Assembly (NCBI GenBank): GCA_050116575.1
Contig: JASFOJ010000012.1
Span: 1 to 56,851, forward strand
DNA length: 56,851 nt
Direction of reading: 5' to 3'
From: JAKEGK01 sp050116575
GTDB lineage: Bacteria > Pseudomonadota > Gammaproteobacteria > SZUA-152
The first letter of the stretch is position 1. Every line of letters begins with the position of its first letter. The position numbers and the translations under genes are program-made. A model generated the notes under the pieces. That model worked only from the letters and a program-made list of their open reading frames with translations. It searched no databases and had not been told where the DNA came from. Shown piece by piece: positions 42,933 to 51,760 of the stretch.

Positions 42933-45437
42933 TTAGAAGTTTTTAATAATGGATAATGGCGGCCTGGCCAATACCTTGCGGGTTCCCAGCACGCCTGCCA
43001 GGCCCACGCCAATAACACCACCCGCCACGCCAACCACCCAGAGCAGTGGATTGATATGAAAATCCAGATCAAATACCTGCCGGGCCAGCACATATCCCGC
43101 TATTGAGGCGCAAAATGCCGCCAACACGCCCGCCAGCAATCCCAGGATGACGAATTCCACCGCCAGCCCCCGTAGCAGCCGTCGCCTGCTGGCGCCGATG
43201 GCCCGCAGGATAGCATTTTCCCGGATACGTTGGTGCAGGGTGGATTGAATGGCGGCGTACATCACCGTCAAGCCCGCCAGCAAGGTAAACACAAACACGT
43301 ACTCCACCGTCAACGTAATGCGGGACATAATCCCCCGCACCTGGTTCATGATCACGGAAATATCGATCACCGTGAGATTGGGAAACCGGTTTACCAGCTG
43401 ATCCAGTAACTGGGCCTTGTTTTCCGGCAGATAAAAACTGGTGATAAAACTGGCAGGATAATTGTCCAGTAAGCCCGGTGGCGCCAGTACAAAAAAATTG
43501 GCCCGGAAGGTATCCCATTGCACGCTGCGTAAACTGGTAATTTTCCCCGATACGGTCTCACCCGCTATTTGATAGGTCAGCACATCACCAATGTGCAGCC
43601 CCAGGGTTTTGGCAATCCCCTCCTCGACGGAAAACTGGTGGCGATTTTCCACCACGTTGCCCCACCATTGGCCGGCAGTGATTTTGTTCCCGATTTGTAA
43701 ATTTTTAGCCCATGACAAATTAAATTCGCGGGCCGCCAAATGCCGGGCCCTTTCACCTTCGAGTGAATCCATATCCAGGGCTTTGCCGTTCACTTTGGTC
43801 AACCGCCCCCGGACCATCGGGTACAGCTGCGCCTGCTTCAATCCGTTGTCACTGAAAAACGTACTGACTTTTTTTAATTGATCAGGCTGGATATTGATAA
43901 CAAACCGGTTGGACGCGTCAGGCGGCAGGCTGTCCTGCCATGACGCCAGCAAGTCGCCGCGCACGATACCGAGCAACAGCAGCACCATGATACCGATACC
44001 GAAAGCCACGACCTGTACCACACTGGTCACCGACCGGCGGGTAATATTGGCCACCGCAAAGCGCCGTTCAACGTGCAGCGTGGGCAACAGTCGTTTAAGT
44101 AATATAATGAGCAAAAAGGCAAAACCGGCCAACAGCGCGGCGGTGGCTATTACACCGCCCAGTACACTAAAACCCAGTTTCAGGCTACCTGCCTGCCACA
44201 ACACCAGGGCAGCCAGCACCAGCAATCCGAACATATAGGATGTGAGCGCCACCGGCCCCAGGGAACCCAGCTCCCGGCGAATCACGCTCATGGTCGGCAC
44301 GTTACGTAAACGCAGCACCGGCGGCAGGGCAAATCCCATCAGGCCGAGCAATCCCACCGCGAATCCCACAAGTACCGGCCACAGTGATGGCGCCGGCAAA
44401 CTCACCAGGATCAGATTGCCGGCGATGCGGTACAACACCAGGTGAGCCAGGTAACCGAGGATGCAACCCAGCGCGCTGGCAATAAAAGCCAGTGCACTCA
44501 ACTGTACGAGGAAAATACGAATGATGTGCGACTGGCGAGCTCCGACGCAACGCAAAATAGCACATGTATTGAGGTGCCGTTCGGCGTAACGGCGCGCCGC
44601 CATGGCGACAGCGATAAATGCTAGCAACACGCTGACAATGGCCGACAGGCCAAGAAACTGCCGGCCACGGTCCAGTGCCGTACGCACTTCCTGGCGCGCA
44701 TCACTGACGTCTTCAACCTCCTGCCGGCCGTGCAGATGTTTCTCCGCCCAGCGGCGATAGGCTTTCACCTGGCTCTGCTCCCCCGCCACCAACAGCCGGT
44801 AACGCATGCGGCTACCTTCCTGTACCAGCCCCGTCGCCGGCAAATCAGCGAGATTCATTAATATACGCGGCGCAATGCTGAACATGTCACCGCCACGGTC
44901 GGGCTCATAACGCAAAAAAGCGCGTATGGTAAATGTCTTGGCGCCCAACCTGATAGTGTCTCCCGGCGATACCGATAACTGGTTTTGCAGCCGCGGTTCC
45001 ACCCATACCTCACCACGGCCGGGAATGGCATGAGTAACCATACCCGCATCGAAGGGGTGTTGAGATATTTTTAGCGCACCCCGCAACGGATAGTGTTCCG
45101 ATACGGCCTTTATCTCGGCCAACTGGTTGCCGTGCTCGCCCAGCGCCATGCTGCGAAAACCGACGGTTTCCGCGGTCTTAAGGTCCCGCTGCCGGGCGGC
45201 TTGTTTAAATTCGGCGTCGAGCGGATGACGGGAAACCACCCGCAAATCGGCAGCCAGCAGTTCACTGGCCTGGTAATCCAGGGCCTGGGCAATACGGTCG
45301 GTAAAAAACACCACCGACGTGACACAGGTGACGGCAATCACCAGCGCCGCACTCAAAACACGCAGTTCACCGGCACGCCAGTCCCGGCGCATCATGCGCA
45401 GGGCCAGCCTGTTAATATGCGGTTTCAACGCTGACAT
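42933..45437 (-). CDS. ABC transporter permease, FtsX-like, YbbP type
   Basis: 834 residues with two FtsX-like blocks. An N-terminal span (LSAALVIAVTCVTSVVFFTDRI) precedes a large periplasmic domain, then a bundle of spans (about 255-485) that includes a duplicated set. A second periplasmic domain (about 485-700) and a final three-span block (YVFVFTLLAGLTVMYAAIQSTLHQRIRENAILRAIGASRRRLLRGLAVEFV) follow. It matches E. coli YbbP in length and layout. With the ATPase upstream (60 bp gap) it forms a MacB-class envelope exporter or lipoprotein/mechanotransmission complex. The substrate is unknown. Confidence 0.9.
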   Translation of the reverse strand: MSALKPHINRLALRMMRRDWRAGELRVLSAALVIAVTCVTSVVFFTDRIAQALDYQASELLAADLRVVSRHPLDAEFKQAARQRDLKTAETVGFRSMALGEHGNQLAEIKAVSEHYPLRGALKISQHPFDAGMVTHAIPGRGEVWVEPRLQNQLSVSPGDTIRLGAKTFTIRAFLRYEPDRGGDMFSIAPRILMNLADLPATGLVQEGSRMRYRLLVAGEQSQVKAYRRWAEKHLHGRQEVEDVSDARQEVRTALDRGRQFLGLSAIVSVLLAFIAVAMAARRYAERHLNTCAILRCVGARQSHIIRIFLVQLSALAFIASALGCILGYLAHLVLYRIAGNLILVSLPAPSLWPVLVGFAVGLLGLMGFALPPVLRLRNVPTMSVIRRELGSLGPVALTSYMFGLLVLAALVLWQAGSLKLGFSVLGGVIATAALLAGFAFLLIILLKRLLPTLHVERRFAVANITRRSVTSVVQVVAFGIGIMVLLLLGIVRGDLLASWQDSLPPDASNRFVINIQPDQLKKVSTFFSDNGLKQAQLYPMVRGRLTKVNGKALDMDSLEGERARHLAAREFNLSWAKNLQIGNKITAGQWWGNVVENRHQFSVEEGIAKTLGLHIGDVLTYQIAGETVSGKITSLRSVQWDTFRANFFVLAPPGLLDNYPASFITSFYLPENKAQLLDQLVNRFPNLTVIDISVIMNQVRGIMSRITLTVEYVFVFTLLAGLTVMYAAIQSTLHQRIRENAILRAIGASRRRLLRGLAVEFVILGLLAGVLAAFCASIAGYVLARQVFDLDFHINPLLWVVGVAGGVIGVGLAGVLGTRKVLARPPLSIIKNF

Positions 45438-45496
45438 TGCGTGGAGTTCTCTTTGTTAATTATCCGTAAATGTTTATTGATCGCCACAGGCCTGGA

Positions 45497-46189
45497 TTAA
45501 ACCAGCTTACCGGCGTCAAGATTGAGTACGCGGCTACACTTCGTTGCCAATGATTGGTCATGAGTTACTAAGATCAGCGTGGTACCGCGTTCTTCGTTCA
45601 ACTTGAACAACAGATCAATAATTTGTTTGCCCGTACGCGTGTCCAGGTTTCCCGTCGGTTCATCGGCCAGCAGAATCTTAGGTTGGGGCGCAAATGCCCG
45701 CGCGATGGCCACGCGCTGTTGTTCACCGCCGGACAAATGATGGGGATAATGCTGTAATCTTTGCTGCAAACCGACCCGTTCCAGTACGCTCATAGCGCCG
45801 TCCTCAGCGTTGTTGATGCCGATGATCTCCATGGGCAACATAACATTTTCCAGGGTGGTCAGCGCCGGCAGCAACTGAAAGGACTGGAATACAAATCCCA
45901 TTTTTTGCGCTCGCAATGCCGCGCGGCCGTCTTCGTCAAAAGCAAAAATATCCTCGCCGTCAATAAACACTTTGCCACTGCTGGGGGTATCGAGTCCCGC
46001 CAGCAAACCCAGTAGCGTGGATTTACCGGAACCGGAAGGGCCCACGACGGCAACGGTCTCTCCCCGGCCGATGGAAAAACTGATATTGTCTAAAATGACC
46101 AGCGGCGCATTGCTGGATAAATTCAGGTTTGGGACCTGTTTTGTTAAACTCTCGACACTAACCACATTCCCTGTATCATTCACAGACAT
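45497..46189 (-). CDS. ABC transporter ATP-binding protein, YbbA/LolD type
   Basis: 230 residues from the ATG at 46189 (MSVNDTGNVVSVESLTKQV); an 18-codon longer frame exists. Walker A GPSGSGKST, Q-loop VFQSFQL, signature LSGGEQQR, Walker B ILLADEP and the switch His in LVTHD are all present. It is paired with the FtsX-like permease downstream. The start codon overlaps that of divergent tesA in the sequence CATG (46187-46190), as the E. coli ybbA-tesA pair is also divergent. AAGGA lies about 10 bases before the start. Confidence 0.93.
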   Translation of the reverse strand: MSVNDTGNVVSVESLTKQVPNLNLSSNAPLVILDNISFSIGRGETVAVVGPSGSGKSTLLGLLAGLDTPSSGKVFIDGEDIFAFDEDGRAALRAQKMGFVFQSFQLLPALTTLENVMLPMEIIGINNAEDGAMSVLERVGLQQRLQHYPHHLSGGEQQRVAIARAFAPQPKILLADEPTGNLDTRTGKQIIDLLFKLNEERGTTLILVTHDQSLATKCSRVLNLDAGKLV

Positions 46190-46859
46190 GCGTAAATTAT
46201 CCTTTTTTATTGTTACTGCCTGGTTCATTGGTTTTTCGTCCACTCCAGTCTATGCATCACAACAACAAACATCAAACAACACCGCCGGTGACAAAACACC
46301 CGTTATCCTGATTTTAGGTGACAGCCTGAGCGCGGCATACGGCATTGAGCGTTCCAATGGCTGGGTCAACCTGTTACAACAACGGCTTAGCAACAACCAA
46401 TATTCCTACCATGTCGTCAACGCCAGTATCTCCGGGGAAACCACCCAGGGCGGGTTGCAACGATTGCCAGCATTGTTAACAAAACATCAACCGGCGCTGG
46501 TTATCCTGGAACTCGGTGGTAACGACGGATTGCGAGGGCTTGATATTGAAATGATCAAATCCAACCTGCAATCGATGATTTCGCGCGTAATATCAACCCA
46601 TACAAGAGTGTTGTTACTGGGTATTCATCTGCCGCCGAATTACGGAAAAGCCTATACGGATCGGTTTGCCCAAATCTATGTAGACCTTGGCAAGCACAAT
46701 AAAATTCCCGTGGTACCTTTTTTACTGGCAGGGATTGCCACTGACGAAGACCTCATGCAAAGGGATGATATTCATCCTACTGCTGAGGCACAGGCGTTGG
46801 TACTGAAAAACGTATGGTCGAAATTGGAACCGTTATTGAAACAGATGTCAGCAAAATAA
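46188..46859 (+). CDS. tesA: Periplasmic multifunctional esterase (TesA-type, SGNH)
   Basis: SGNH-fold hydrolase acting as thioesterase/arylesterase/lysophospholipase in the periplasm. It has 223 residues from the ATG at 46188; upstream codons are open but inside ybbA. The signal peptide ends about YA-S24. The GDSL nucleophile is S46 (LILGDSLSAAYGIE), block II Gly and block III Asn are in SGETTQGG and ELGGNDGLRG, and the catalytic Asp-His is in DDIHPTAEA. The start codon overlaps the divergent ybbA-like start. No clear ribosome-binding site. Confidence 0.95.
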   Translation: MRKLSFFIVTAWFIGFSSTPVYASQQQTSNNTAGDKTPVILILGDSLSAAYGIERSNGWVNLLQQRLSNNQYSYHVVNASISGETTQGGLQRLPALLTKHQPALVILELGGNDGLRGLDIEMIKSNLQSMISRVISTHTRVLLLGIHLPPNYGKAYTDRFAQIYVDLGKHNKIPVVPFLLAGIATDEDLMQRDDIHPTAEAQALVLKNVWSKLEPLLKQMSAK

Positions 46860-46939
46860 AATGCGCTGCAATGGCGGGGTTGAGATATCGCCGTAAACAA
46901 AAACGTAACCCCAAACGGAGCCTGTTATTTTGGCAGTTG

Positions 46940-47455
46940 CTATTTTCCGGATTTGCCCTGGTTCGGCTTGCGCTCAAACAGGTCCGTCCTCCGGCTTACC
47001 AGGCGATCCAGGAACAATATGCCATCCAGGTGATCAATTTCGTGCTGGATGGCACGGGCCTCGTAACCCTGGCAGTCGTAATGTTGTAACCGGCCGTTTT
47101 CGTCATAGGCCTTGAGCTTGATGGCCTTGGCGCGAATGACATTGCCGGTATAATCAGGTACCGACATACATCCCTCGCGACCCTTTTCCATCCCCTGCCA
47201 TTCGGTGATTTCCGGGTTGATCAATACCAAACGACCGTGATGGCTGACGTGGCGTTTTGACGATACGTCCACAATCACGATACGCTGAAAACGCGCCACT
47301 TGCGGCGCGGCGATACCCACTCCACCAGGACTGGCCCGCATGGTTTGCTCCAGGTCGTTAACGAATTCCCGCAGGGCGACGTCAAACTGCTCGACCGGTT
47401 CGGACAATTGCTTCAGACGCGGGTCCGGAATAGTGAGGACTTCCAGCAGGGCCAT
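46940..47455 (-). CDS. def: Peptide deformylase
   Basis: Metalloenzyme that removes the formyl group from nascent N-terminal Met. It has 171 residues, normal length. Motif 1 GVGIAAPQV (46-53), motif 2 EGCMSVP with metal ligand C96, and motif 3 HEIDH with H138, E139 and H142 are complete. Usually def sits next to fmt; here it follows a GcvR-like gene by six bases. It may be a second copy, since no fmt is visible. The C-terminus is Lys/Arg rich. Confidence 0.95.
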   Translation of the reverse strand: MALLEVLTIPDPRLKQLSEPVEQFDVALREFVNDLEQTMRASPGGVGIAAPQVARFQRIVIVDVSSKRHVSHHGRLVLINPEITEWQGMEKGREGCMSVPDYTGNVIRAKAIKLKAYDENGRLQHYDCQGYEARAIQHEIDHLDGILFLDRLVSRRTDLFERKPNQGKSGK

Positions 47456-47461
47456 AGCGCG

Positions 47462-47986
47462 TCAGCCAATCACTGTGTCGATTTCTTCGAGGTGGGTTTC
47501 GATGCCCGGTTCGGACTCCGCTTGCAATGCCTCGCGCAGCTTATCCACACCGTTGGCGGCATGACCTTCGATGTGCATGATATAGACGGGATTATCGTCG
47601 GTTCCGCCAACATCGGATTCCAGATCATAGATTTCCAGTCCCGCTTGCGTCAGTGTACCGGTAACGTGGGCGACAATACCGGTACGGTCCGGCCCGTACA
47701 CGCTGATGCGAACATCCGGCTCACGATGATCATGAAGGTGCCCTTCGATACTGTCCACATGACAATGCAGCCCGAGTTTTGCGGCCATAACATTAACGAT
47801 ATCGTCAAGGCGTTGCCTGTCACCGTCGTACTGCACCATCAGCATTATGGTGAAATTACCACCCAGCCGGCTCATGGAGGCTTCACCAAAGTTACATTGT
47901 TCATTGAACAACGCTTCGGTAACCTGTGCCACGATGCCGGGGCGGTCCCGACCCACCACGGTTAACATGTACCAATTGCCCTTCAT
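47462..47986 (-). CDS. ACT-domain protein, GcvR-like
   Basis: 174 residues with two ACT domains at about 6-75 (LTVVGRDRPGIVAQVTEALFNEQCNFGEASMSRLGGNF) and 92-165 (ISVYGPDRTGIVAHVTGTLTQAGLEIYDLESDVGG). The layout is that of GcvR, the accessory repressor that responds to glycine in the GcvA system, and of related amino-acid-sensing proteins. No gcvA or gcv operon is visible. It ends six bases before def, so the two are probably cotranscribed. The MITE copy 2 lies just upstream. Confidence 0.85.
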   Translation of the reverse strand: MKGNWYMLTVVGRDRPGIVAQVTEALFNEQCNFGEASMSRLGGNFTIMLMVQYDGDRQRLDDIVNVMAAKLGLHCHVDSIEGHLHDHREPDVRISVYGPDRTGIVAHVTGTLTQAGLEIYDLESDVGGTDDNPVYIMHIEGHAANGVDKLREALQAESEPGIETHLEEIDTVIG

Positions 47987-48034
47987 ATCAGCCTCGCCAA
48001 TATTGTTGTCGGTAAATAAAATGCTGCCCGTTTC

Positions 48035-48179
48035 AACGCGAAGACGCAGAGCTTAAAAAGCCTTAATCCGATTTTAGGCGCTCCAACCACAATCCACACT
48101 ATCCGGTTTCCTGCAGCTTACTGGCATTGTCATTGTAAAGTGTATTTCTTCTTTCTTTGCGCCTTGGCGTCTTTACGTT
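48035..48179. repeat. MITE-like element, copy 2 (partly degraded)
   Basis: Right arm 48155-48179 matches the 25-bp terminal repeat of copy 1 (7969-7993) with a few mismatches. The left arm (48035-48051) keeps one of the two subrepeats. The interior is only about 100 bp and not alignable by eye with copy 1. It lies between pgeF (stop at 48207) and the GcvR-like gene, i.e. just 3' of pgeF, in the same relative position as copy 1 after rnr. Confidence 0.65.
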
Positions 48180-48206
48180 GAAATTTTTCATTTCTCTCAA
48201 CCGCCG

Positions 48207-48971
48207 TCAGCTGTCCTGCATCCAGATCAACGTTGCCATTCTGCCGGTTTCCTTGTCCCGCCGGTAAGAGTAAAACTTTTCATACTGATTGACGGTGCAA
48301 AAACCGCCGCCGTATATATCGCTAACACCCATGCGTTGCAGGCGCTGGCGCGCCAGTAAATATATATCGGCCAGCCACTTATCGTCACCCGGAATCGGGG
48401 TAAACGCAGTTTTAGCGTGCGGTAATTGTGTGCAGCAGGCGTCGACGACGTCCTGACCCACTTCAAAAACGCCGGGACCAATGGCCGGCCCCAACCAGGC
48501 CAGCAGGTTTTCCGGTTTACATTTACCAAAGTGCAATAATGTACTGATCGTGTTATCGATAACACCGTTGGCCAGCCCGCGCCAACCGGCGTGAACGGCC
48601 GCCACGGCGGAGCCGTCGCGGGCACACAGCAATACCGGCAAACAGTCAGCGGTCAGCACGACGCAAACCTTATCGGCAACCGTGGAGTAACTCGCATCGC
48701 CGTGCTGGTTCGGCGGCGTGTCGTCATACAGTCGTACGACTTTGTTACTGTGTGACTGAAACAACCAACACGGTTCTTCCGGCAATGCCAGTAACTTAAC
48801 CAAATGATTGCGGTTACGGGCAATGGCGATCATGTTGTCATCGGTGCGGTCACCCAGATTCATGGAGGTATATTGACCTTCGCTAAACCCGCCGACCCGG
48901 GTCGTGGTGATGGCCCGCACATTAGCCGGTGCCGGCCACTGCGGGATAATCCAGTCATGTAATTGTTGCAT
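48207..48971 (-). CDS. pgeF: Peptidoglycan editing factor PgeF (YfiH/YlmD family)
   Basis: 254 residues of the DUF152/Cu-oxidase_4 family. In E. coli the protein keeps L-Ser out of the peptidoglycan stem; relatives have purine-nucleoside phosphorylase or polyphenol oxidase activity. Metal-site motifs are HSNKVVRL, CLPVLLCARDG, HAGWRGLANGVI and GPAIGPGVFEVGQDVVDACC. It follows rluD as in E. coli (bamD / rluD-pgeF). It ends 28 bases before the repeat element. Confidence 0.93.
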   Translation of the reverse strand: MQQLHDWIIPQWPAPANVRAITTTRVGGFSEGQYTSMNLGDRTDDNMIAIARNRNHLVKLLALPEEPCWLFQSHSNKVVRLYDDTPPNQHGDASYSTVADKVCVVLTADCLPVLLCARDGSAVAAVHAGWRGLANGVIDNTISTLLHFGKCKPENLLAWLGPAIGPGVFEVGQDVVDACCTQLPHAKTAFTPIPGDDKWLADIYLLARQRLQRMGVSDIYGGGFCTVNQYEKFYSYRRDKETGRMATLIWMQDS

Positions 48972-49042
48972 GATACTACTTTAGGTCCGTGGTTTTGTTG
49001 ATCTTACAGTGTTGCCTGCGATGGTTCGCGGGTATCTAAGTA

Positions 49043-49999
49043 TCACTGTTGTTCCATATCCTGTTCGGCCAGTTCCACCAACTGCCGCATATCGTCTGGC
49101 ATGGGTGTCTCCCATTGCATCCACTGCTGCGTTTGCGGATGCGTCAAACTCAAGCGCGTGGCGTGCAGTGCCTGCCGCTTGAACCGGCGCAGATAATCAG
49201 CATAGGCTGCACTGCACTGTGGCGAAAGCCGCAACCGTCCACCATAAGCCGCGTCTCCCACTAAAGGATATCCAATGTATGCCATGTGCACACGGATCTG
49301 ATGGGTCCTGCCCGTCTCCAGTTGCACACGAACCAATGTGTGAGCTCGATACCGTTGTTCCACCCGGTAATGGGTAACCGCCGGTTTGCCGTTGTCCCGC
49401 ACCGCCATGCGCAACCGGTTTGCCGGGTGTCTGCCAATGGGCGCATCAACGGTACCGCCGGCTGTCATAACACCATTGCACAGGGCGAGGTATTCGCGCT
49501 TAACCTCTCGTGCCTGTAGCTGTTCCACCAGGTACTTGTGGGCAGTGAGGGTTTTCGCAACAACCATCAACCCGCTGGTATCCTTGTCCAGGCGATGCAC
49601 GATACCGGCACGGGGCACGGCTGATAGTGCCGGTAAATAATATAACAAGCCGTTACTCAACGTACCGTGCCGGTTACCGGCGCCGGGGTGAACCACCAGC
49701 CCCGCGGGCTTGTTGATGACCAGCAGCTGGTCGTCTTCATGAACGATGTCCAGCGCAATGGCTTCTGGCTGCCATTGCGTTTCGTCGTCCACCACGACCA
49801 CCAGCTCCACCAGTTCGCCGCCGGTCACGGCATCTTTCGATTTTTGCTGTTTGCCGTCTACCAGCACCAGGCCGTCTTTGATCCATTTTTGCAGGCGAGA
49901 CCTGGAAAAATCCGGAAATAATTCAGCCAAAACCTGGTCTAACCGCCTGCCGGCGCACCGTTCTGGTATAATGACGTTAATTTGGTCTTCGATGGACAC
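49043..49999 (-). CDS. rluD: 23S rRNA pseudouridine(1911/1915/1917) synthase
   Basis: 318 residues. An N-terminal S4 domain (RRLDQVLAELFPDFSRSRLQKWIKDG) precedes the RluA-family catalytic domain with the nucleophile D138 in HRLDKDTSGL. NKPAGLVVHPG and RTHQIRVHM are also conserved. It modifies helix 69 of 23S rRNA. It is divergent from bamD, with the promoters in the 275-bp gap at 50000-50274, and is followed by pgeF. Confidence 0.96.
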   Translation of the reverse strand: MSIEDQINVIIPERCAGRRLDQVLAELFPDFSRSRLQKWIKDGLVLVDGKQQKSKDAVTGGELVELVVVVDDETQWQPEAIALDIVHEDDQLLVINKPAGLVVHPGAGNRHGTLSNGLLYYLPALSAVPRAGIVHRLDKDTSGLMVVAKTLTAHKYLVEQLQAREVKREYLALCNGVMTAGGTVDAPIGRHPANRLRMAVRDNGKPAVTHYRVEQRYRAHTLVRVQLETGRTHQIRVHMAYIGYPLVGDAAYGGRLRLSPQCSAAYADYLRRFKRQALHATRLSLTHPQTQQWMQWETPMPDDMRQLVELAEQDMEQQ

Positions 50000-50274
50000 A
50001 ACTCCAAGGGCACGAATTCAGTCTGCAGGACTCTAATCGACCATAAACCGGGCGTGAACAAACCGGGCATGGCATGGGGTCTAGCCGGCCAATCTTACGT
50101 ATACTATACGTGGTAATGATACCAGGGGATTTCCGGCGAACGCTTGACCATCGTTCACAGCCACAATAAACAAAAAATTATACCATTATTTCATCACTGA
50201 ATTTGGCACAAAATTGGTATCTAACAGTTGATTTAATGGTGTATTCACAGAAACAGATTTCAGGTTAATCCAAT

Positions 50275-51102
50275 ATGACTTACGTTGTTCGAAATAACAG
50301 TTTTTTGCCCCCCTTCATCGGCTCACTTACGCGGGCACGGCTACCCACGGGATTGGTTACGGTCCTGCTGTCGATGCTGTTGCTGCTGGGAGGATGTGCA
50401 ACAACCGGTGATGAGGAAGGCTTTAAAAGCTGGCCTGCTGAAAAACTCTACAAAGAAGCTAAAAATGAGATGGAAGCCGGTGATTACGAGTTAGCGATTG
50501 AATACCTTGAGACACTGGAAGCGCGCTATCCCTTTGGTGAACTCGCCGAACAGGCGCAATTGGAAACGGCTTACGCTTATTACAAATTCGAGGAATATGA
50601 TTCCGCCATTGCCGCCGCCGACCGGTTTATTAAATTGCATCCGCGCCATCCCAAGGTTGACTATGCCTATTATCTCAGAGGGCTGGCGGCATACCATAAA
50701 AATGACACGCCTTATGACATCATTGCAACGCAGGACCCGTCAGAGCGCGACCCGGGTTCGACGCGGGATTCGTTTAATTATTTCGCCGAACTGGTCAAGA
50801 AATTCCCCAAAAGCAAGTACGTCCCGGATGCCATTAAGCGCATGAAGTATCAACGCAACCTACTGGCCAAACACGAGATACATATTGCCAACTACTATAT
50901 GAAACGCGGTGCCTACGTTGCCGCCGCCAACCGCGCCAAATATGTTGTGGAAAATTATTCGCAAACACCGGCGGTTGCCGATGCGCTGACACTATTAACG
51001 CAAGCGTATAAAAACCTGAAAATGGACGATCTGGCCGCCGACACCAAACGAGTACTGAAAAAAAATTATCCTGATTTCAAAAACAACAATACCGAAGAAT
51101 GA
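50275..51102 (+). CDS. bamD: Outer-membrane assembly lipoprotein BamD
   Basis: Essential lipoprotein of the BAM complex that inserts beta-barrel proteins into the outer membrane. It has 275 residues. A long n-region leads to the hydrophobic core and lipobox LLGG-C41. Mature TPR-like repeats begin at SWPAEKLYKEAKNEMEAGDYELAIEYLETLEARYPFG, and RDPGSTRDSFNYFAELVKKFPKSKY is conserved. The start may lie downstream of the listed ATG, since the n-region (about 25 residues) is long. A symmetric strong terminator follows. Confidence 0.95.
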   Translation: MTYVVRNNSFLPPFIGSLTRARLPTGLVTVLLSMLLLLGGCATTGDEEGFKSWPAEKLYKEAKNEMEAGDYELAIEYLETLEARYPFGELAEQAQLETAYAYYKFEEYDSAIAAADRFIKLHPRHPKVDYAYYLRGLAAYHKNDTPYDIIATQDPSERDPGSTRDSFNYFAELVKKFPKSKYVPDAIKRMKYQRNLLAKHEIHIANYYMKRGAYVAAANRAKYVVENYSQTPAVADALTLLTQAYKNLKMDDLAADTKRVLKKNYPDFKNNNTEE

Positions 51103-51132
51103 CGAAGTATCCGGAAAACCAGAATCACCGTA

Positions 51133-51167
51133 CAAAAAAAATGCGCTATAAAATAGCGCATTTTTTT
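51133..51167. terminator. Bidirectional Rho-independent terminator
   Basis: ATGCGCTAT-3-ATAGCGCAT is a 9-bp perfect stem flanked by seven A on the left and seven T on the right. It ends bamD (plus, stop at 51102) and, on the other strand, glnB (stop at 51233). Confidence 0.95.
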
Positions 51168-51232
51168 ATTTGCCATTTACCCGCGATGTTATTCACCGGC
51201 CACTGAACACCGCGGGCCAACTCGCCACTTCA

Positions 51233-51571
51233 CTACAAGGCATCACTGTCCGTTTCGCCGGTACGGATACGAACAGCCCCGCCCACATCCGTGACGAAAA
51301 TTTTACCATCGCCGATTTTACCGGTACGGGCGGCATCGGTAATTACTTCAATACAACGGTCCACTTGATCGTCGTTGACCACTGTTTCAATTTTCACCTT
51401 GGGAAGAAAATCCACCACGTACTCCGCGCCGCGGTACAGCTCGGTGTGACCTTTTTGGCGGCCAAAACCTTTTACTTCCGTGGCTGTCATTCCCATAATG
51501 CCGATTTCAGATAATGCCTCACGAACATCATCCAGTTTGAACGGTTTGATGATGGCTTCAATCTTTTTCAT
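51233..51571 (-). CDS. glnB: Nitrogen regulatory protein P-II (GlnB/GlnK)
   Basis: Trimeric signal protein reporting nitrogen, 2-oxoglutarate and ATP status. It has 112 residues from the ATG at 51571, where GAGGA precedes the start; ten more upstream codons are open. The T-loop uridylylation site Y51 is in HTELYRGAEY, and the C-loop is GKIGDGKIFV. The genes following nadE are glnB in many gammaproteobacteria, which favours the GlnB assignment; no amtB is next to it. Confidence 0.95.
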   Translation of the reverse strand: MKKIEAIIKPFKLDDVREALSEIGIMGMTATEVKGFGRQKGHTELYRGAEYVVDFLPKVKIETVVNDDQVDRCIEVITDAARTGKIGDGKIFVTDVGGAVRIRTGETDSDAL

Positions 51572-51760
51572 GTTAATCCTCGTTGTTTTGGCGCTTTTCA
51601 CCGACAGATGCCATACCGGCAGTGCCTGTTTATCGTATCGTTGTAATCCAAGCCCGATCTGTCTTGCCGACCATGGGGGTTATTATAATGATTTCGCCGC
51701 CCGGAAAAACGTTTTTGCCCAAATTCCCCACCTCATGAATAAATAATATCCAGTGACCAC

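Noticed and set aside
47300..47965. Open frame of 221 codons on plus
   Set aside because: Antisense to def and the GcvR-like gene, both complete with motifs.
50203..50220. Sigma-54-like -24/-12 sequence before bamD (TTGGCAC...TTGGT)
   Set aside because: The -12 element has GT in place of the invariant GC and no activator site is visible.
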